Shown here one piece after another: positions 1-8,887 of a DNA stretch of 64,000 nt. Numbering within the stretch: the first letter of the stretch is position 1; every line of letters starts with the position of its first letter. A program made the translations under genes and the position numbers. Origin of the DNA: Tropicibacter naphthalenivorans (GTDB lineage Bacteria; Pseudomonadota; Alphaproteobacteria; Rhodobacterales; Rhodobacteraceae); contig NZ_FWXX01000001.1 of NCBI RefSeq assembly GCF_900176475.1, positions 310,001 to 374,000 of the forward strand, written 5' to 3'. The notes under the pieces were generated by a model. It saw only the letters and a list, made by a program, of their open reading frames with translations. It was not told the DNA's origin and did no database searches.

Positions 1-861
1 GCCGTGGAACGGCTGCGCACGCCGCCCCCCGCGCCCCAGCTTCCCGCCGAAGTCGCCGAGCAAGGCGTCAAGCTCAAGAAAGGCGGCGATGGCGTCCTGA
101 TCGCCGTTCAGGGCCTTTGCGGCGGGGCCGGTGCAACCACCGTTGCGGTCAACCTGGCCTATGAGCTGGCCACCGGGGTCAAAGACAAACAACCGTCGAT
201 CTGCCTGATCGACTTTGGCCTGCAATTCGGCTCTGTGGCGACCTACCTTGATTTGCCCCGCCGCGAGTCGGTGTTTGAACTGCTGTCGGACGTGGAAACC
301 ATGGACGGCGACAGCTTTGGCCAGGCGCTGGTCAGCTTTGAGGGCAAGATGGACGTCTTTACCTCGCCCGCCGATATCCTGCCGCTGGACATGATTGGCC
401 CGGTCGAGGTGCAGCGCATCCTACAGGTGGCGCGCGAACACTTTGACTATGTGATCGTGGACATGCCGTCGACCATCACCCAGTGGACCGAAACGGTCCT
501 GACCGAGGCGCAGATCTACTTTGCGCTGGTCGAGCTGGACATGCGCTCGGCCCAGAACACGCTGCGCCTGAAACGCGCGCTTCAGGCCGAAGAGCTGCCC
601 TTTGACAAAATCCGCTTTGCGCTGAACCGCGCGCCGAAATTCACCGATCTTCAGGGCAAGAGCCGCGTCAAGCGCATGGCCGACAGCCTTGGGATCGCGC
701 TGGACCTGCAATTCCCCGACGGGGGCCGCGCCGTGATGCAAGCCTGCGATCACGGTCTGCCCTTGGCCACCCACGCGGCCAAGAATCCCCTGCGCAAGGA
801 AATCGTCAAACTTGCCCAACAGCTCAACGCGCTTGGCGCGGATGATGCCGAAGCGGCCTGA
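1..861 (+). CDS. tadZ: Tad pilus assembly protein TadZ/CpaE, 5' end outside the window
   Basis: This is the C-terminal part of a TadZ/CpaE protein, a MinD/ParA-like ATPase that places the Tad pilus machine at the cell pole. The frame is open at base 1 and a GTG lies at base 4. Full-length members are longer and carry an N-terminal receiver-like domain, so the start is probably upstream of the window. The P-loop is the atypical GGAGATT form at about residues 40-46 of the visible part, followed by NLAYELA. A Walker-B-like segment (FDYVIVDMPS) is also visible. It is co-directional with tadA, which begins 19 bases downstream, and opens the visible pilus operon. Family assignment is confident; the true start cannot be seen. 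Confidence 0.88.
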   Translation, partial: AVERLRTPPPAPQLPAEVAEQGVKLKKGGDGVLIAVQGLCGGAGATTVAVNLAYELATGVKDKQPSICLIDFGLQFGSVATYLDLPRRESVFELLSDVETMDGDSFGQALVSFEGKMDVFTSPADILPLDMIGPVEVQRILQVAREHFDYVIVDMPSTITQWTETVLTEAQIYFALVELDMRSAQNTLRLKRALQAEELPFDKIRFALNRAPKFTDLQGKSRVKRMADSLGIALDLQFPDGGRAVMQACDHGLPLATHAAKNPLRKEIVKLAQQLNALGADDAEAA

Positions 862-880
862 TCGGTAAGAAGGAACGAGC

Positions 881-2326
881 ATGTTTTCCCGATACAAAAA
901 GCCCGGCTTGAAAGAAGCGGCCCCGGTCAAGAAGCCCGAAGCCGCCGCCCCGGCTGCGCCCGCCCCCGAGCCGAAAAAGTCGGTGGCCGCCCGCCGCCCT
1001 GCCCCGCAAAAGGTCGCCGCCCGCGCCCAGCCCGCCGACAAAGAGAAAAAGCGCAAGGAACGTCTGGGCGAGGTAAAGCTGGAACTGCACCGCGCGCTGT
1101 TGGACAACCTCAACCTTGCGGCGCTGGATCAGGCGTCCGAGGCGGAACTGCGCGAGGAAATCTCGGAAATCGCGTCGGAGGTGCTGCAAGAAAAGGGCAT
1201 GGTGCTGAACCGCGACGAGCGCCGCGCCATGATCGCCGACCTGTATGACGAGGTCAAAGGCCTTGGCCCGCTGGAAACCCTGCTCAAGGACGAGACGGTT
1301 TCGGATATCCTGGTCAACGGCCCGCACCAGATTTTCGTAGAACAAAACGGCAAGCTGTCGCTGTCGGACATCACCTTCAAGGATGAAAAGCACCTGATGC
1401 GGATCATCGACAAGATCGTGTCCGCCGTGGGTCGCCGTGTCGATGAATCCAACCCCTACGTTGACGCCCGTCTGCAAGACGGCTCGCGTTTCAACGCCAT
1501 GGTGCCGCCGATCGCCATCGACGGATCTCTGGTGTCGATCCGTAAGTTCAAAAAGGACAAGCTGGGCATCGACGATCTGGTCAAGTTCGGCGCCTTCACC
1601 GAGGAAATGGCCGTCTACTTGCAGGCCGCCGTGGCGACGCGCCTGAACATCATCGTCTCTGGCGGTACCGGTTCGGGTAAGACAACCACGCTCAACGCGC
1701 TGTCCTCCTTCATCGACGACAGCGAACGCATCCTGACCATCGAGGATACGGCGGAACTTCAGCTGCAACAGACCCACGTGGGCCGCATGGAAAGCCGCCC
1801 GCCCAACGTCGAAGGCAAGGGCGCGGTCACCCCGCGCGATTGTCTGAAAAACGCGCTGCGGATGCGTCCTGACCGAATCATCGTGGGGGAAACGCGTGGC
1901 GAAGAAGTCATCGACATGTTGCAGGCCATGAACACCGGCCACGACGGGTCCATGACCACAATCCACGCCAACTCTGCCCGCGACGGCGTCGCGCGTCTGG
2001 AAAACATGATCGCCATGGCCGGGATCGAAATGCCGCTCAAAGCCATGCGCAGCCAGATCTCTAGCGCTGTGAACCTCATCGTGCAGGCCTCGCGTCTGCA
2101 AGACGGCTCGCGCCGCATGACCTCGATCACCGAGATCACCGGCATGGAAGGCGACGTAATTTCCATGCAGGAACTGTTCCGCTTTCAGCGCGTCGGCCTG
2201 ACCCCCGACAACAAGATCATCGGCCACTTTACCGCGACCGGTGTCCGCAGCGCCTATTCCGAGCGCTTCCGCATGTGGGGCTACGACATTCCGCCCTCGA
2301 TCTATGAACCCTTCCGCCCGGAGTAA
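881..2326 (+). CDS. tadA: Tad pilus ATPase TadA/CpaF
   Basis: This is the hexameric type II/IV secretion-family ATPase that powers Tad (Flp) pilus assembly on the cytoplasmic side. It has 481 residues, usual for the family. A proline/alanine/lysine-rich N-terminal tail of about 65 residues precedes the all-alpha domain. The P-loop GGTGSGKT lies at residues 261-268, and a Walker B/Asp-box region ([12 protein letters not shown]) and the His box ([12 protein letters not shown]) follow. An AAGGAACG ribosome binding site precedes the ATG. It sits between tadZ and tadB in the standard Tad order, with only six bases before tadB. Confidence 0.96.
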   Translation: MFSRYKKPGLKEAAPVKKPEAAAPAAPAPEPKKSVAARRPAPQKVAARAQPADKEKKRKERLGEVKLELHRALLDNLNLAALDQASEAELREEISEIASEVLQEKGMVLNRDERRAMIADLYDEVKGLGPLETLLKDETVSDILVNGPHQIFVEQNGKLSLSDITFKDEKHLMRIIDKIVSAVGRRVDESNPYVDARLQDGSRFNAMVPPIAIDGSLVSIRKFKKDKLGIDDLVKFGAFTEEMAVYLQAAVATRLNIIVSGGTGSGKTTTLNALSSFIDDSERILTIEDTAELQLQQTHVGRMESRPPNVEGKGAVTPRDCLKNALRMRPDRIIVGETRGEEVIDMLQAMNTGHDGSMTTIHANSARDGVARLENMIAMAGIEMPLKAMRSQISSAVNLIVQASRLQDGSRRMTSITEITGMEGDVISMQELFRFQRVGLTPDNKIIGHFTATGVRSAYSERFRMWGYDIPPSIYEPFRPE

Positions 2327-2332
2327 CCTGCG

Positions 2333-3298
2333 ATGTTGAGTGCAGAACCCATTATCTATGGCCTGATTTTCGTCGGCGTTCTCGTGCTGGTGAACGGCGC
2401 GTATCTGGTGATCTTCGGCAAGTCGATCAGCCTGTCGAACAAGGTCAACCGCCGCCTCGAAATGCTCGAAAAGGGCACCCGCCGCGAGGACGTGCTGGCG
2501 CAGCTCCGCAAGGAGATGGACCAGCATATGAACTCGCGCTCGCTGCCCTTGTATTCGCTGCTGGCGGACAAGGCGCAAAAGGCCGCGATCGCCTTTACCC
2601 CGCAACAGCTGATGATGGTCATGGCCGGGGCGTCGGTCTTTGCCTTTGTTGGCCTGACCGTCGGCACCGAAGCCACCACCCCGATCAAGGCGGTGATGTC
2701 CGTCGCCATGGGCGTCGGCGGCGTGTTCATGTGGGTCAGCTCCAAGGCGAAAAAGCGCCTGACCATGATCGAAGAGCAACTGCCCGACGCGGTGGAACTG
2801 ATGGTGCGCTCCTTGCGCGTCGGCCACCCGTTCAGCAGCGCCATCACCATCGTGTCCAAGGAAATCAAGGACCCGCTGGCCACCGAATTCGGCATCATCG
2901 CCGACGAGGCCGCCTATGGCCGCGACATGGGCGAGGCGCTGAAACACATGGCCGAACGTCTGGACATGCAGGACATGCGCTTTCTCGCGGTGGCCGTGGC
3001 GATCCAGCAGCAGGCCGGGGGTAACCTTGCGGAAATCCTTGATGGTCTGGCCAAGGTGATCCGCGCCCGCTTCCGCCTGTTCCGCCGCGTCAAGGCGATC
3101 ACCGCCGAAGCGCAGTGGTCCGGCAAGTTCCTGTCCGCTTTCCCGATCATGGCCCTGATTTTCATCCAGGTGGCCAAGCCCGACTACTACGACGGTGTGA
3201 TTGATCACCCGTGGTTCATCCCCGCCTGCTTTATCGTGGGCATCATGCTGGCGCTGAACATGATCGTCATGCGTATGCTGGTTAACATCAAGGTTTAA
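2333..3298 (+). CDS. tadB: Tad pilus inner-membrane platform protein TadB (CpaG)
   Basis: A type II secretion system F-domain protein of 321 residues that should form the inner-membrane platform of the Tad pilus together with TadC. It has an N-terminal membrane segment at about residues 5-25, a hydrophobic pair at about 95-140, and the conserved cytoplasmic F domain (LPDAVELMVRSLRVGHPFSSA). Two hydrophobic stretches follow near the C-terminus (about 263-315). It starts six bases after tadA and is followed 11 bases later by tadC, so the three are almost certainly cotranscribed. Confidence 0.94.
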   Translation: MLSAEPIIYGLIFVGVLVLVNGAYLVIFGKSISLSNKVNRRLEMLEKGTRREDVLAQLRKEMDQHMNSRSLPLYSLLADKAQKAAIAFTPQQLMMVMAGASVFAFVGLTVGTEATTPIKAVMSVAMGVGGVFMWVSSKAKKRLTMIEEQLPDAVELMVRSLRVGHPFSSAITIVSKEIKDPLATEFGIIADEAAYGRDMGEALKHMAERLDMQDMRFLAVAVAIQQQAGGNLAEILDGLAKVIRARFRLFRRVKAITAEAQWSGKFLSAFPIMALIFIQVAKPDYYDGVIDHPWFIPACFIVGIMLALNMIVMRMLVNIKV

Positions 3299-3309
3299 GG
3301 ACGCTGCCA

Positions 3310-4284
3310 ATGTTCGATTCAATCAACACCATGATCGTGGATATGCTCGGCCCGGCCGGTCCGCTGATCGTTGTCGCCGGCCTTGCGGTCTTGATGATCC
3401 TCGGCACCATTCCGTTCATGCTGAACGCCAAGCCCGACCCGATGGACAAGCTCAAGCAGTCGGGCCGCGAAAAGATGGATGCGCAGACCCGCGCCGTCCT
3501 GCGTGACAAGCGCAAGAACGAAAAGCTGAACAAATACGCCCAGTTCCTCGAACCGCAGGACGAAAAAGAGCTGGGCGACGTGCGGATGAAGCTGCTGCAA
3601 GCGGGCTATCGCACCAAGGACGCGGTTCAGCTGTACTACTTTGCGCAGATGGCGCTGGGGCTTGGCTTCCTTGCGCTTGGGGTGGCGTATTTCCTGCTGG
3701 CCGTCGATCCGGCCACGGCGTCGATGAACAAAAAGCTCATGACCATCCTTGGGCCGGGCGTCGTCGGCTACATGGCGCCCAAATATTGGATCACCAAACG
3801 CGTGGCCAAGCGTCAGGAGGAAATCCAGCAAGGTTTCCCCGATGCGCTCGACATGATGCTGGTCTGCGTCGAAGCCGGCCAGTCCATGGAACAGTCCATC
3901 GTGCGTGTGGCCAAGGAACTGCGCGGCTCCTACCCGGCGCTGGCCGATGAGTTCGAAATCATCAGCCACGAGATGAAGGCCGGTAAGGATCGCGGGCAGG
4001 TTCTGAACGATATGTCCGACCGCTGCGGGGTGCAGGACGTGTCCAGCTTTACCACCGTTTTGAACCAGGCGCAGACCTTTGGTACCTCGATCGGCGACGC
4101 GCTGCGGGTCTATGCGGGCGAAATGCGTGACAAAAGGGTCATGCGGGCGGAAGAAGCTGCAAACAAACTGCCGACAAAGATGACCCTTACCACTATGATG
4201 CTGACAGTGCCGCCGCTGCTGATCATCCTTGTGGGTCCGTCGGCTGTCGGCATTACGCAAATGGGTGCAATGGCCGGTAACTAA
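3310..4284 (+). CDS. tadC: Tad pilus inner-membrane platform protein TadC (CpaH)
   Basis: The second F-domain platform protein (324 residues). It has an N-terminal transmembrane helix at about residues 15-38, a central hydrophobic pair, the F domain around FPDALDMMLVCVEAGQSMEQ, and a C-terminal hydrophobic segment (MLTVPPLLIILVG). The F-domain core resembles that of the preceding gene, as expected for this paralogous pair. An AAGGACG ribosome binding site precedes the ATG. The stop lies four bases before the start of the next lipoprotein gene. Confidence 0.94.
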   Translation: MFDSINTMIVDMLGPAGPLIVVAGLAVLMILGTIPFMLNAKPDPMDKLKQSGREKMDAQTRAVLRDKRKNEKLNKYAQFLEPQDEKELGDVRMKLLQAGYRTKDAVQLYYFAQMALGLGFLALGVAYFLLAVDPATASMNKKLMTILGPGVVGYMAPKYWITKRVAKRQEEIQQGFPDALDMMLVCVEAGQSMEQSIVRVAKELRGSYPALADEFEIISHEMKAGKDRGQVLNDMSDRCGVQDVSSFTTVLNQAQTFGTSIGDALRVYAGEMRDKRVMRAEEAANKLPTKMTLTTMMLTVPPLLIILVGPSAVGITQMGAMAGN

Positions 4285-4288
4285 CGAC

Positions 4289-4849
4289 ATGACAAAGGCT
4301 TTTTTAGCCGCAATCGTGATGCTTTCCCTGGCCGCCTGTTCCGCAGGCGGCCTTGGTGCGTCGCGCGACAATCCTTATGCGCCCGCCGTCGATCCGCGCG
4401 GCGAGGCGGTCGACGGGCTGATCGTGGGCCACCGCCTGATGGAGGCGGGGCAATACGATCTGGCGCTGAAAAACTTTACCCGCGCCGCCGGGGAACACGG
4501 ACTGACCGGCGAAGTGCTGGTGGCGCTGGGGTCGGCGAACCTTGCCCTGGGGCGGCTGAACCAATCCGAAGAGCTGCTGCGCCGCGCGGTCAAGGCCGAA
4601 CCGGACTGGCCCGAGGCGTGGAACAACCTTGGCGTTGTGCTGATGGAACGGCGCAAAATCCCCGAAGCGTCCGAGATTTTCAAACGCGCCTATGCCCTTG
4701 ATAATGGCGAAAGTGACGCAATCCGGGACAATTTGCGCTTGGCGCTCGAAAAAGTCGAAAATTCCCTGTACGATAATGTTAACGAACAAGACTATAAACT
4801 CGTGCGCCGGGGCAGTAGCCAATACTTGATCCGACGGGTGCCGGGATAA
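4289..4849 (+). CDS. tadD: TPR lipoprotein TadD-like (first of two)
   Basis: A small lipoprotein (186 residues) with tetratricopeptide repeats. In Tad systems such proteins (TadD) act as pilotins or assembly factors for the outer-membrane secretin. The start at 4289 gives a clean lipoprotein signal ending in LAAC, with the lipid-attachment Cys at residue 17. The reading frame also runs upstream into tadC, but that longer version would bury the signal peptide. Three TPR units are visible from about residue 45 to 155 (for example the WPEAWNNLGVVLMERRKIPEA region). It follows tadC by four bases. Confidence 0.88.
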   Translation: MTKAFLAAIVMLSLAACSAGGLGASRDNPYAPAVDPRGEAVDGLIVGHRLMEAGQYDLALKNFTRAAGEHGLTGEVLVALGSANLALGRLNQSEELLRRAVKAEPDWPEAWNNLGVVLMERRKIPEASEIFKRAYALDNGESDAIRDNLRLALEKVENSLYDNVNEQDYKLVRRGSSQYLIRRVPG

Positions 4850-4881
4850 AAAGGCAGAGCAGTTAAAAGGACGCAGGCAAC

Positions 4882-5730
4882 ATGCGCCATCCCATGATCG
4901 TACTTTGCGCGACCGCTGTGGTTGCGCTGTCGGCCTGTGAAAAGGGCATCGATACCGCCGAAATGGATCGCAAGTTCCAAGGCGTGAACGTCATTGATGA
5001 AAGCAACCTCAACGAGGTGATGCTCGCCTCTGGCGACCCGAACGAGGCCGTGTCCTACTTTCAACGCTCGCTGACGGGCGCGCCGGATCGCATCGACCTG
5101 ATGCGCGGGCTGGCGATCTCTTTGATCCGGGCCAAGCGCATCTCCGAGGGTAAGATCGCCTGGGCCAAGGTGGTTGACCACAAGGACGCCACCGACGAGG
5201 ACCGCGTCCAGCTGGCCGACGCGCTGATCCGCGCAAACGATTGGGAAAAGGCGGAAAAAGTGCTAGACACCATTCCGCCGACCTATGAAACCTTTAAACG
5301 CTACCGCCTTGAGGCGATGATCGCTGACGGCAACAAGGAATGGAAAAAGGCCGACAGCTTTTACGAAGTCGCCATCGGCCTGACCACCACCCCGGCGTCG
5401 GTCATGAACAACTGGGGATACTCGAAACTGACCCGCGGCGACTACGCCGAGGCCGAACGCCTGTTCACCGATGCCATCCGTCAGGATCAGGCGCTGTTCA
5501 CCGCCAAGAACAACCTTGTTCTGGCGCGCGGTGCGCAGGGCAAATACACCCTTCCGGTTGTGCCCATGACCCAGATCGAGCGCGCCCAGCTGCTGCACTC
5601 CATGGGGTTGGCGGCGATCAAACGCGGCGATGTGGAAATCGGCAAAGGTCTGCTGCGCGAGGCGCTGGACACCCACCCGCAGCACTTCGAAGCGGCGGCT
5701 CTTGCGCTCAAGGCGCTTGAGAACAGCTAA
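4882..5730 (+). CDS. TPR lipoprotein, second TadD-like protein
   Basis: A 282-residue TPR protein with a lipoprotein signal ending in LSAC (Cys19), so it is probably anchored to a membrane facing the periplasm. The repeats include a unit with NNWGYSKLTRGDYAEAERLF. A proline-containing stretch near residue 225 (LPVVPMTQIERAQLLHSMGL) precedes a final helix pair. An AAAAGGACG ribosome binding site precedes the ATG. It lies between the first TPR lipoprotein and the prepilin peptidase, so a role in Tad secretin assembly or pilus biogenesis is inferred from position. It is not a duplicate of its neighbour, because the length and sequence differ clearly. Confidence 0.85.
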   Translation: MRHPMIVLCATAVVALSACEKGIDTAEMDRKFQGVNVIDESNLNEVMLASGDPNEAVSYFQRSLTGAPDRIDLMRGLAISLIRAKRISEGKIAWAKVVDHKDATDEDRVQLADALIRANDWEKAEKVLDTIPPTYETFKRYRLEAMIADGNKEWKKADSFYEVAIGLTTTPASVMNNWGYSKLTRGDYAEAERLFTDAIRQDQALFTAKNNLVLARGAQGKYTLPVVPMTQIERAQLLHSMGLAAIKRGDVEIGKGLLREALDTHPQHFEAAALALKALENS

Positions 5731-5745
5731 CGGACGGCCCACGCC

Positions 5746-6240
5746 ATGATGATCTCTGCCAGCACTGCGCTGTGGTTCGCCCTCTTTCTGGTGCCGATCT
5801 GCCTGTATGTCAGCTTTACCGACATGAAGGCGCTTCGGATTCCCAACCACGCGGTCATGGCGATGTTCGTGATCTACGTGATCGTCGGCTTTTTCGCCCT
5901 GCCGCTGGATGCCTACCTGTGGCGCTACGTGCACCTGATCGTGGCGCTGGTCGCCGGGATGGCGCTGAACGCCGGCGGGGCCATGGGCGCGGGCGATGCA
6001 AAATTCATCGCCGCCGCCGCGCCGTTCATCCACCTTGGGGATCTGCGCTTTTTGGTGGTGATGTTCGCCGCGACCCTGCTGGCGTCGTTCTTTGGGCACC
6101 GCATCGCGCGCCATTCGCCGCTGCGCAAGTTGGCCCCCGGCTGGGAAAGCTGGTCCTCGGGCAAGCGGTTTCCCATGGGCTTGCCGCTGGGCGGGGCGTT
6201 GGCGATCTATCTGCTGATGGGCGCGATATACGGGGCGTGA
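5746..6240 (+). CDS. cpaA: Prepilin peptidase TadV/CpaA
   Basis: A short integral-membrane aspartyl protease (164 residues) of the A24 family. It should cleave the leader peptides of Flp prepilins and pseudopilins. Both active-site regions are visible: an Asp in the first loop (SFTDMKALRIPN, as in the family's D-x-(K/R)-x-x-x-I-P-N pattern) and the GAGDAK motif in the second (GGAMGAGDAKFIAAAA). Four or five hydrophobic segments are present. It begins 15 bases after the second TPR gene. The pilin gene itself is not in this window and must lie upstream or elsewhere. Confidence 0.93.
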   Translation: MMISASTALWFALFLVPICLYVSFTDMKALRIPNHAVMAMFVIYVIVGFFALPLDAYLWRYVHLIVALVAGMALNAGGAMGAGDAKFIAAAAPFIHLGDLRFLVVMFAATLLASFFGHRIARHSPLRKLAPGWESWSSGKRFPMGLPLGGALAIYLLMGAIYGA

Positions 6241-6362
6241 GCCGGGGGAGCGTGACGCCGGGATCAAAGCGGCGTTAACGCCCCGCAAAGTCCCAAGCCC
6301 GGCCCACAATCCGCCACAAAGCCTGTGCACCTTTGCTGCAAAGCAATATCGCAGGTTATCTC

Positions 6363-7676
6363 ATGAACATGCAGACCGGCGCCGTGATGGCGCCTCCCTC
6401 GCCCAAGCGGCTCGAAGACATCCAGCTGTCCCACGTGATGGTGCGGGACATCCTGCTCAAGACCCTGTTTCGCAAGAACACCAACAAGGTCACACACTTG
6501 GCCGAGGCGCTGCACCTGCCCGTGCCGATCACCCAAGAGGTCATCGACATGGCCCGCGGCCAAGGCCTGATGGAGGCGATGGGCACGCTGGGCGCGGCGG
6601 GAGAGGTGTCCTCAGAAATGCCCTACCAGCTGACCGACAGCGGCAAGGCCCGCGCGCTGGATGCGCTGGCCCAGTCCGAATATTTCGGCGCGGTTCCGGT
6701 GCCGCTGGACGTCTACCGCGAGCAGGTCAAGCGCCAGTCGATCCGCAACATCCAGATCACGCGCGAGCAGCTGACCGGCGCCATGGGGCATCTGGTGCTA
6801 CCTCCGTCGCTGATTTCCAACCTTGGTCCGGCGGTCAGCTCGGGGCGCTCGATCCTGATGTACGGCCCGCCGGGGAACGGCAAGTCCTCGATTTCCAACG
6901 GGATTCGCGACGCCATGGGGGACAAGATCTATGTCCCGCGGGCCATCGAATACTCGGGTCAGGTGATCACCGTGTACGACCCCATCGTCCACACCAAGGC
7001 CGAAGAAGCCGCCGAAGACCCCACCCGCCTGCGCCGCACCGCCCGCTATGACAAGCGCTACGTGGTCTGCACCCGCCCCACCGTGATCACCGGCGGCGAG
7101 CTGTCGCTGTCCATGCTCGACCTCGTCTACAACCCGACCGCGCGCACCTATCAGGCGCCGCTTCAGCTGAAATCCTCGGGCGGCATCTTTATCGTCGACG
7201 ATCTTGGCCGTCAGGCCGAACCGCCGCAGGCGCTGGTCAACCGCTGGATTGTTCCGCTGGAGGAATCCAAGGACATCCTCGCGCTGCAATCGGGGGAAAA
7301 GTTCGAAGTCCCCTTTGACACGCTGGTCATTTTCTCGACCAACTTCCACCCGAACGAGATCTTTGACCAGGCGGCGCTGCGCCGGATTTTCTTCAAGATC
7401 AAGATCGACGGCCCCAGCCAAGAGGATTTCCTGAAAATCTTCGCGCTGGTCGCCCGCAAGAAAAAGCTGCAACTGGACGAGGCCAGCCTCGTGCACCTGC
7501 TCAAGAACAAGTACCCGACGATCAACAACACCTTTGCGAACTACCAGCCGGTGTTCCTGATCGACCAGATGATCGCCGTCTGCGATTTCGAAGGTATCCC
7601 GTATAAGATGACCCCGGAACTGGTGGATCGCGCGTGGGCGAACATGTTTGTCAAAGACGAAAAGATCGTAAAGTGA
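6363..7676 (+). CDS. AAA+ ATPase of unknown role next to the Tad locus
   Basis: A 437-residue ATPase. The Walker A motif is GPPGNGKSS, and a Walker B IFIVDDLG follows about 110 residues later. A sensor-1 segment (VIFSTNFHP) and an arginine-rich helix (DQAALRRIFFKIKI) follow, as in AAA+ proteins. The N-terminal 130 residues form no domain I recognise, but they contain a winged-helix-like stretch. The ATG at 6363 was chosen over an upstream in-frame TTG at 6333. It is co-directional with the Tad genes across a 122-base gap, and a strong terminator follows. Its closeness suggests a role in pilus function, but nothing in the protein proves it. Confidence 0.8.
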   Translation: MNMQTGAVMAPPSPKRLEDIQLSHVMVRDILLKTLFRKNTNKVTHLAEALHLPVPITQEVIDMARGQGLMEAMGTLGAAGEVSSEMPYQLTDSGKARALDALAQSEYFGAVPVPLDVYREQVKRQSIRNIQITREQLTGAMGHLVLPPSLISNLGPAVSSGRSILMYGPPGNGKSSISNGIRDAMGDKIYVPRAIEYSGQVITVYDPIVHTKAEEAAEDPTRLRRTARYDKRYVVCTRPTVITGGELSLSMLDLVYNPTARTYQAPLQLKSSGGIFIVDDLGRQAEPPQALVNRWIVPLEESKDILALQSGEKFEVPFDTLVIFSTNFHPNEIFDQAALRRIFFKIKIDGPSQEDFLKIFALVARKKKLQLDEASLVHLLKNKYPTINNTFANYQPVFLIDQMIAVCDFEGIPYKMTPELVDRAWANMFVKDEKIVK

Positions 7677-7731
7677 CTCGTCCGTGATTTGACCGGCGGG
7701 GCCATCTGTCCCTTTGGTTTCCGTCCGCTGG

Positions 7732-7758
7732 CGCGCCCCTTTTGGGGCGCGTTCTTTT
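7732..7758 (+). terminator. Intrinsic terminator after the AAA+ ATPase gene
   Basis: A perfect 8-bp stem (CGCGCCCC / GGGGCGCG) with a TTTT loop is followed by TTCTTTT. It lies about 55 bases after the stop of the ATPase and ends the Tad-side transcription unit before the tRNA. Confidence 0.85.
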
Positions 7759-7852
7759 ATGTAATTTCAATACCTTACAAGAAGGTGTGAAATTTCTGAT
7801 TTTTTGGTCTTGACGATTCACGGCCCCCTCCGTATTCACCCCGCACGGTAAC

Positions 7853-7929
7853 GGCGCGGTAGCTCAGTTGGTTAGAGCGATCGACTCATAATCGATAGGT
7901 CGGGAGTTCAAGTCTCCCCCACGCCACCA
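7853..7929 (+). tRNA. tRNA with CAT anticodon (elongator Met, or Ile2)
   Basis: A complete 77-base cloverleaf with encoded CCA (7927-7929). The D stem is GCTC/GAGC, the anticodon stem is ATCGA/TCGAT around loop CTCATAA (anticodon CAT), and the T stem is GGGAG/CTCCC with loop TTCAAGT. The acceptor stem GGCGCGG/CCACGCC has one C-A mismatch at the fifth pair. Sequence alone does not separate elongator tRNA-Met from the tRNA-Ile(CAT) whose anticodon C is modified to lysidine. It is not initiator Met, because the initiator's usual features (such as the GGG/CCC anticodon-stem pairs) are absent. Confidence 0.92.
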
Positions 7930-7959
7930 CCGCCCCTCCCCTTTAAAAACACAAAAAAA

Positions 7960-7982
7960 CCCGCGCACAGCGCAGGCTTTTA
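7960..7982. terminator. Hairpin terminator between the tRNA and the convergent response regulator
   Basis: A 7-bp stem with one mismatch (CCCGCGC / GCGCAGG) is followed by CTTTTAG on the plus strand and by a run of seven T on the minus strand. It can serve the tRNA on one side and the convergent regulator gene on the other. Confidence 0.65.
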
Positions 7983-8049
7983 GCGTTTGCAATGATGTCC
8001 GTTAGGGGATGTCAGGCTCAGGCCATGTCAGGCCCGGCCGCAGGCGATT

Positions 8050-8652
8050 TCAAGCCATGCCGCGATCGCGGGCGATCATCGCCGCGTGGGTGCGGTTGCG
8101 CGCGTCCAGCTTGCGCGACAGCGTCTTGACGTGCAGCTTGACCGTCACCTCTTGCAGGCTGAGGTCGCGGGCGATTTCCTTGTTGGACTTGCCCTCGCAG
8201 ATGCCGCGCAGCACGTCGAGCTCGCGTTTCGTCAGCGGGCCCGCCTCATCGCTGGCCTGCTGCATGAATTCGATGGGCGCGTAAATCTCACCGGCGGCCA
8301 TAAAGCGCGCGGCGGTCAGCAGGCTGCGCGCCGACAGGGTTTTCGGGATAAAGCCCTGCGCCCCCGCCTTAAGCGCCGCATCGGCCACATCGCGCGTCGC
8401 ACTACCAGAGAGAATCGCCACCGGCTTGCCCTCGTTGGCGTCCTTCATGCGGGTCAGCCCATCAAGGCCGTTCATCCCCGGCATGTTGTAGTCCAGCAGA
8501 ACCAGATCAAACGTGCCTGAACTTTCCGCCGCTGCGACCGCATCGTCCAGCGTGGCAACGGTCTGCACCTCTTCGATGTCGGCCCCGTCCAGAAACGCCG
8601 CAATGGTCTCTCGGACTAGATCGTGGTCGTCTGCCACCAAGATGCGCATCAT
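8050..8652 (-). CDS. NarL/FixJ-family response regulator
   Basis: A two-component response regulator of about 200 residues with an N-terminal receiver and a C-terminal LuxR-type helix-turn-helix. The receiver shows the acidic pair (ILVADDHD), the phospho-acceptor Asp in LVLLDYNMPGMNG, and the conserved Lys in FIPKTLSAR. The DNA-binding part has the usual TKRELDVLRGICEGKSNKEI pattern. The start MMRILVADDH at 8652 was preferred over an upstream ATG at 8685, which would add residues unlike the family. It is divergent from the periplasmic protein and hybrid kinase at 8888-12038, which are its likely partners. Confidence 0.9.
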   Translation of the reverse strand: MMRILVADDHDLVRETIAAFLDGADIEEVQTVATLDDAVAAAESSGTFDLVLLDYNMPGMNGLDGLTRMKDANEGKPVAILSGSATRDVADAALKAGAQGFIPKTLSARSLLTAARFMAAGEIYAPIEFMQQASDEAGPLTKRELDVLRGICEGKSNKEIARDLSLQEVTVKLHVKTLSRKLDARNRTHAAMIARDRGMA

Positions 8653-8887
8653 GTCGTTCCCATATCCGTGCACAAACCAGCACACCGTCGTTACAGCTTA
8701 GGCCAAACTATGCCGTTCACATTAACACATCGTAAGCGGCCAAGCGGCGTTTACACAAGCTAAACAGGTCTGCAAAATGCCACAATAGCCTATACGAAAG
8801 TCTATGGCACATACTTCGGTTGGCCAGATATGGGATTGCGCGCATTTAAGCTAGACTTCGCGCGATTTCGCCGGGGAAAGGAACCAC

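Noticed and set aside
824-3322. A long open frame (832 codons) on the minus strand opposite tadA and tadB
   Set aside because: It lies entirely opposite well-supported Tad genes, its protein is rich in His, Gly and Arg with no known domain, and similar shadows occur opposite most GC-rich genes here.
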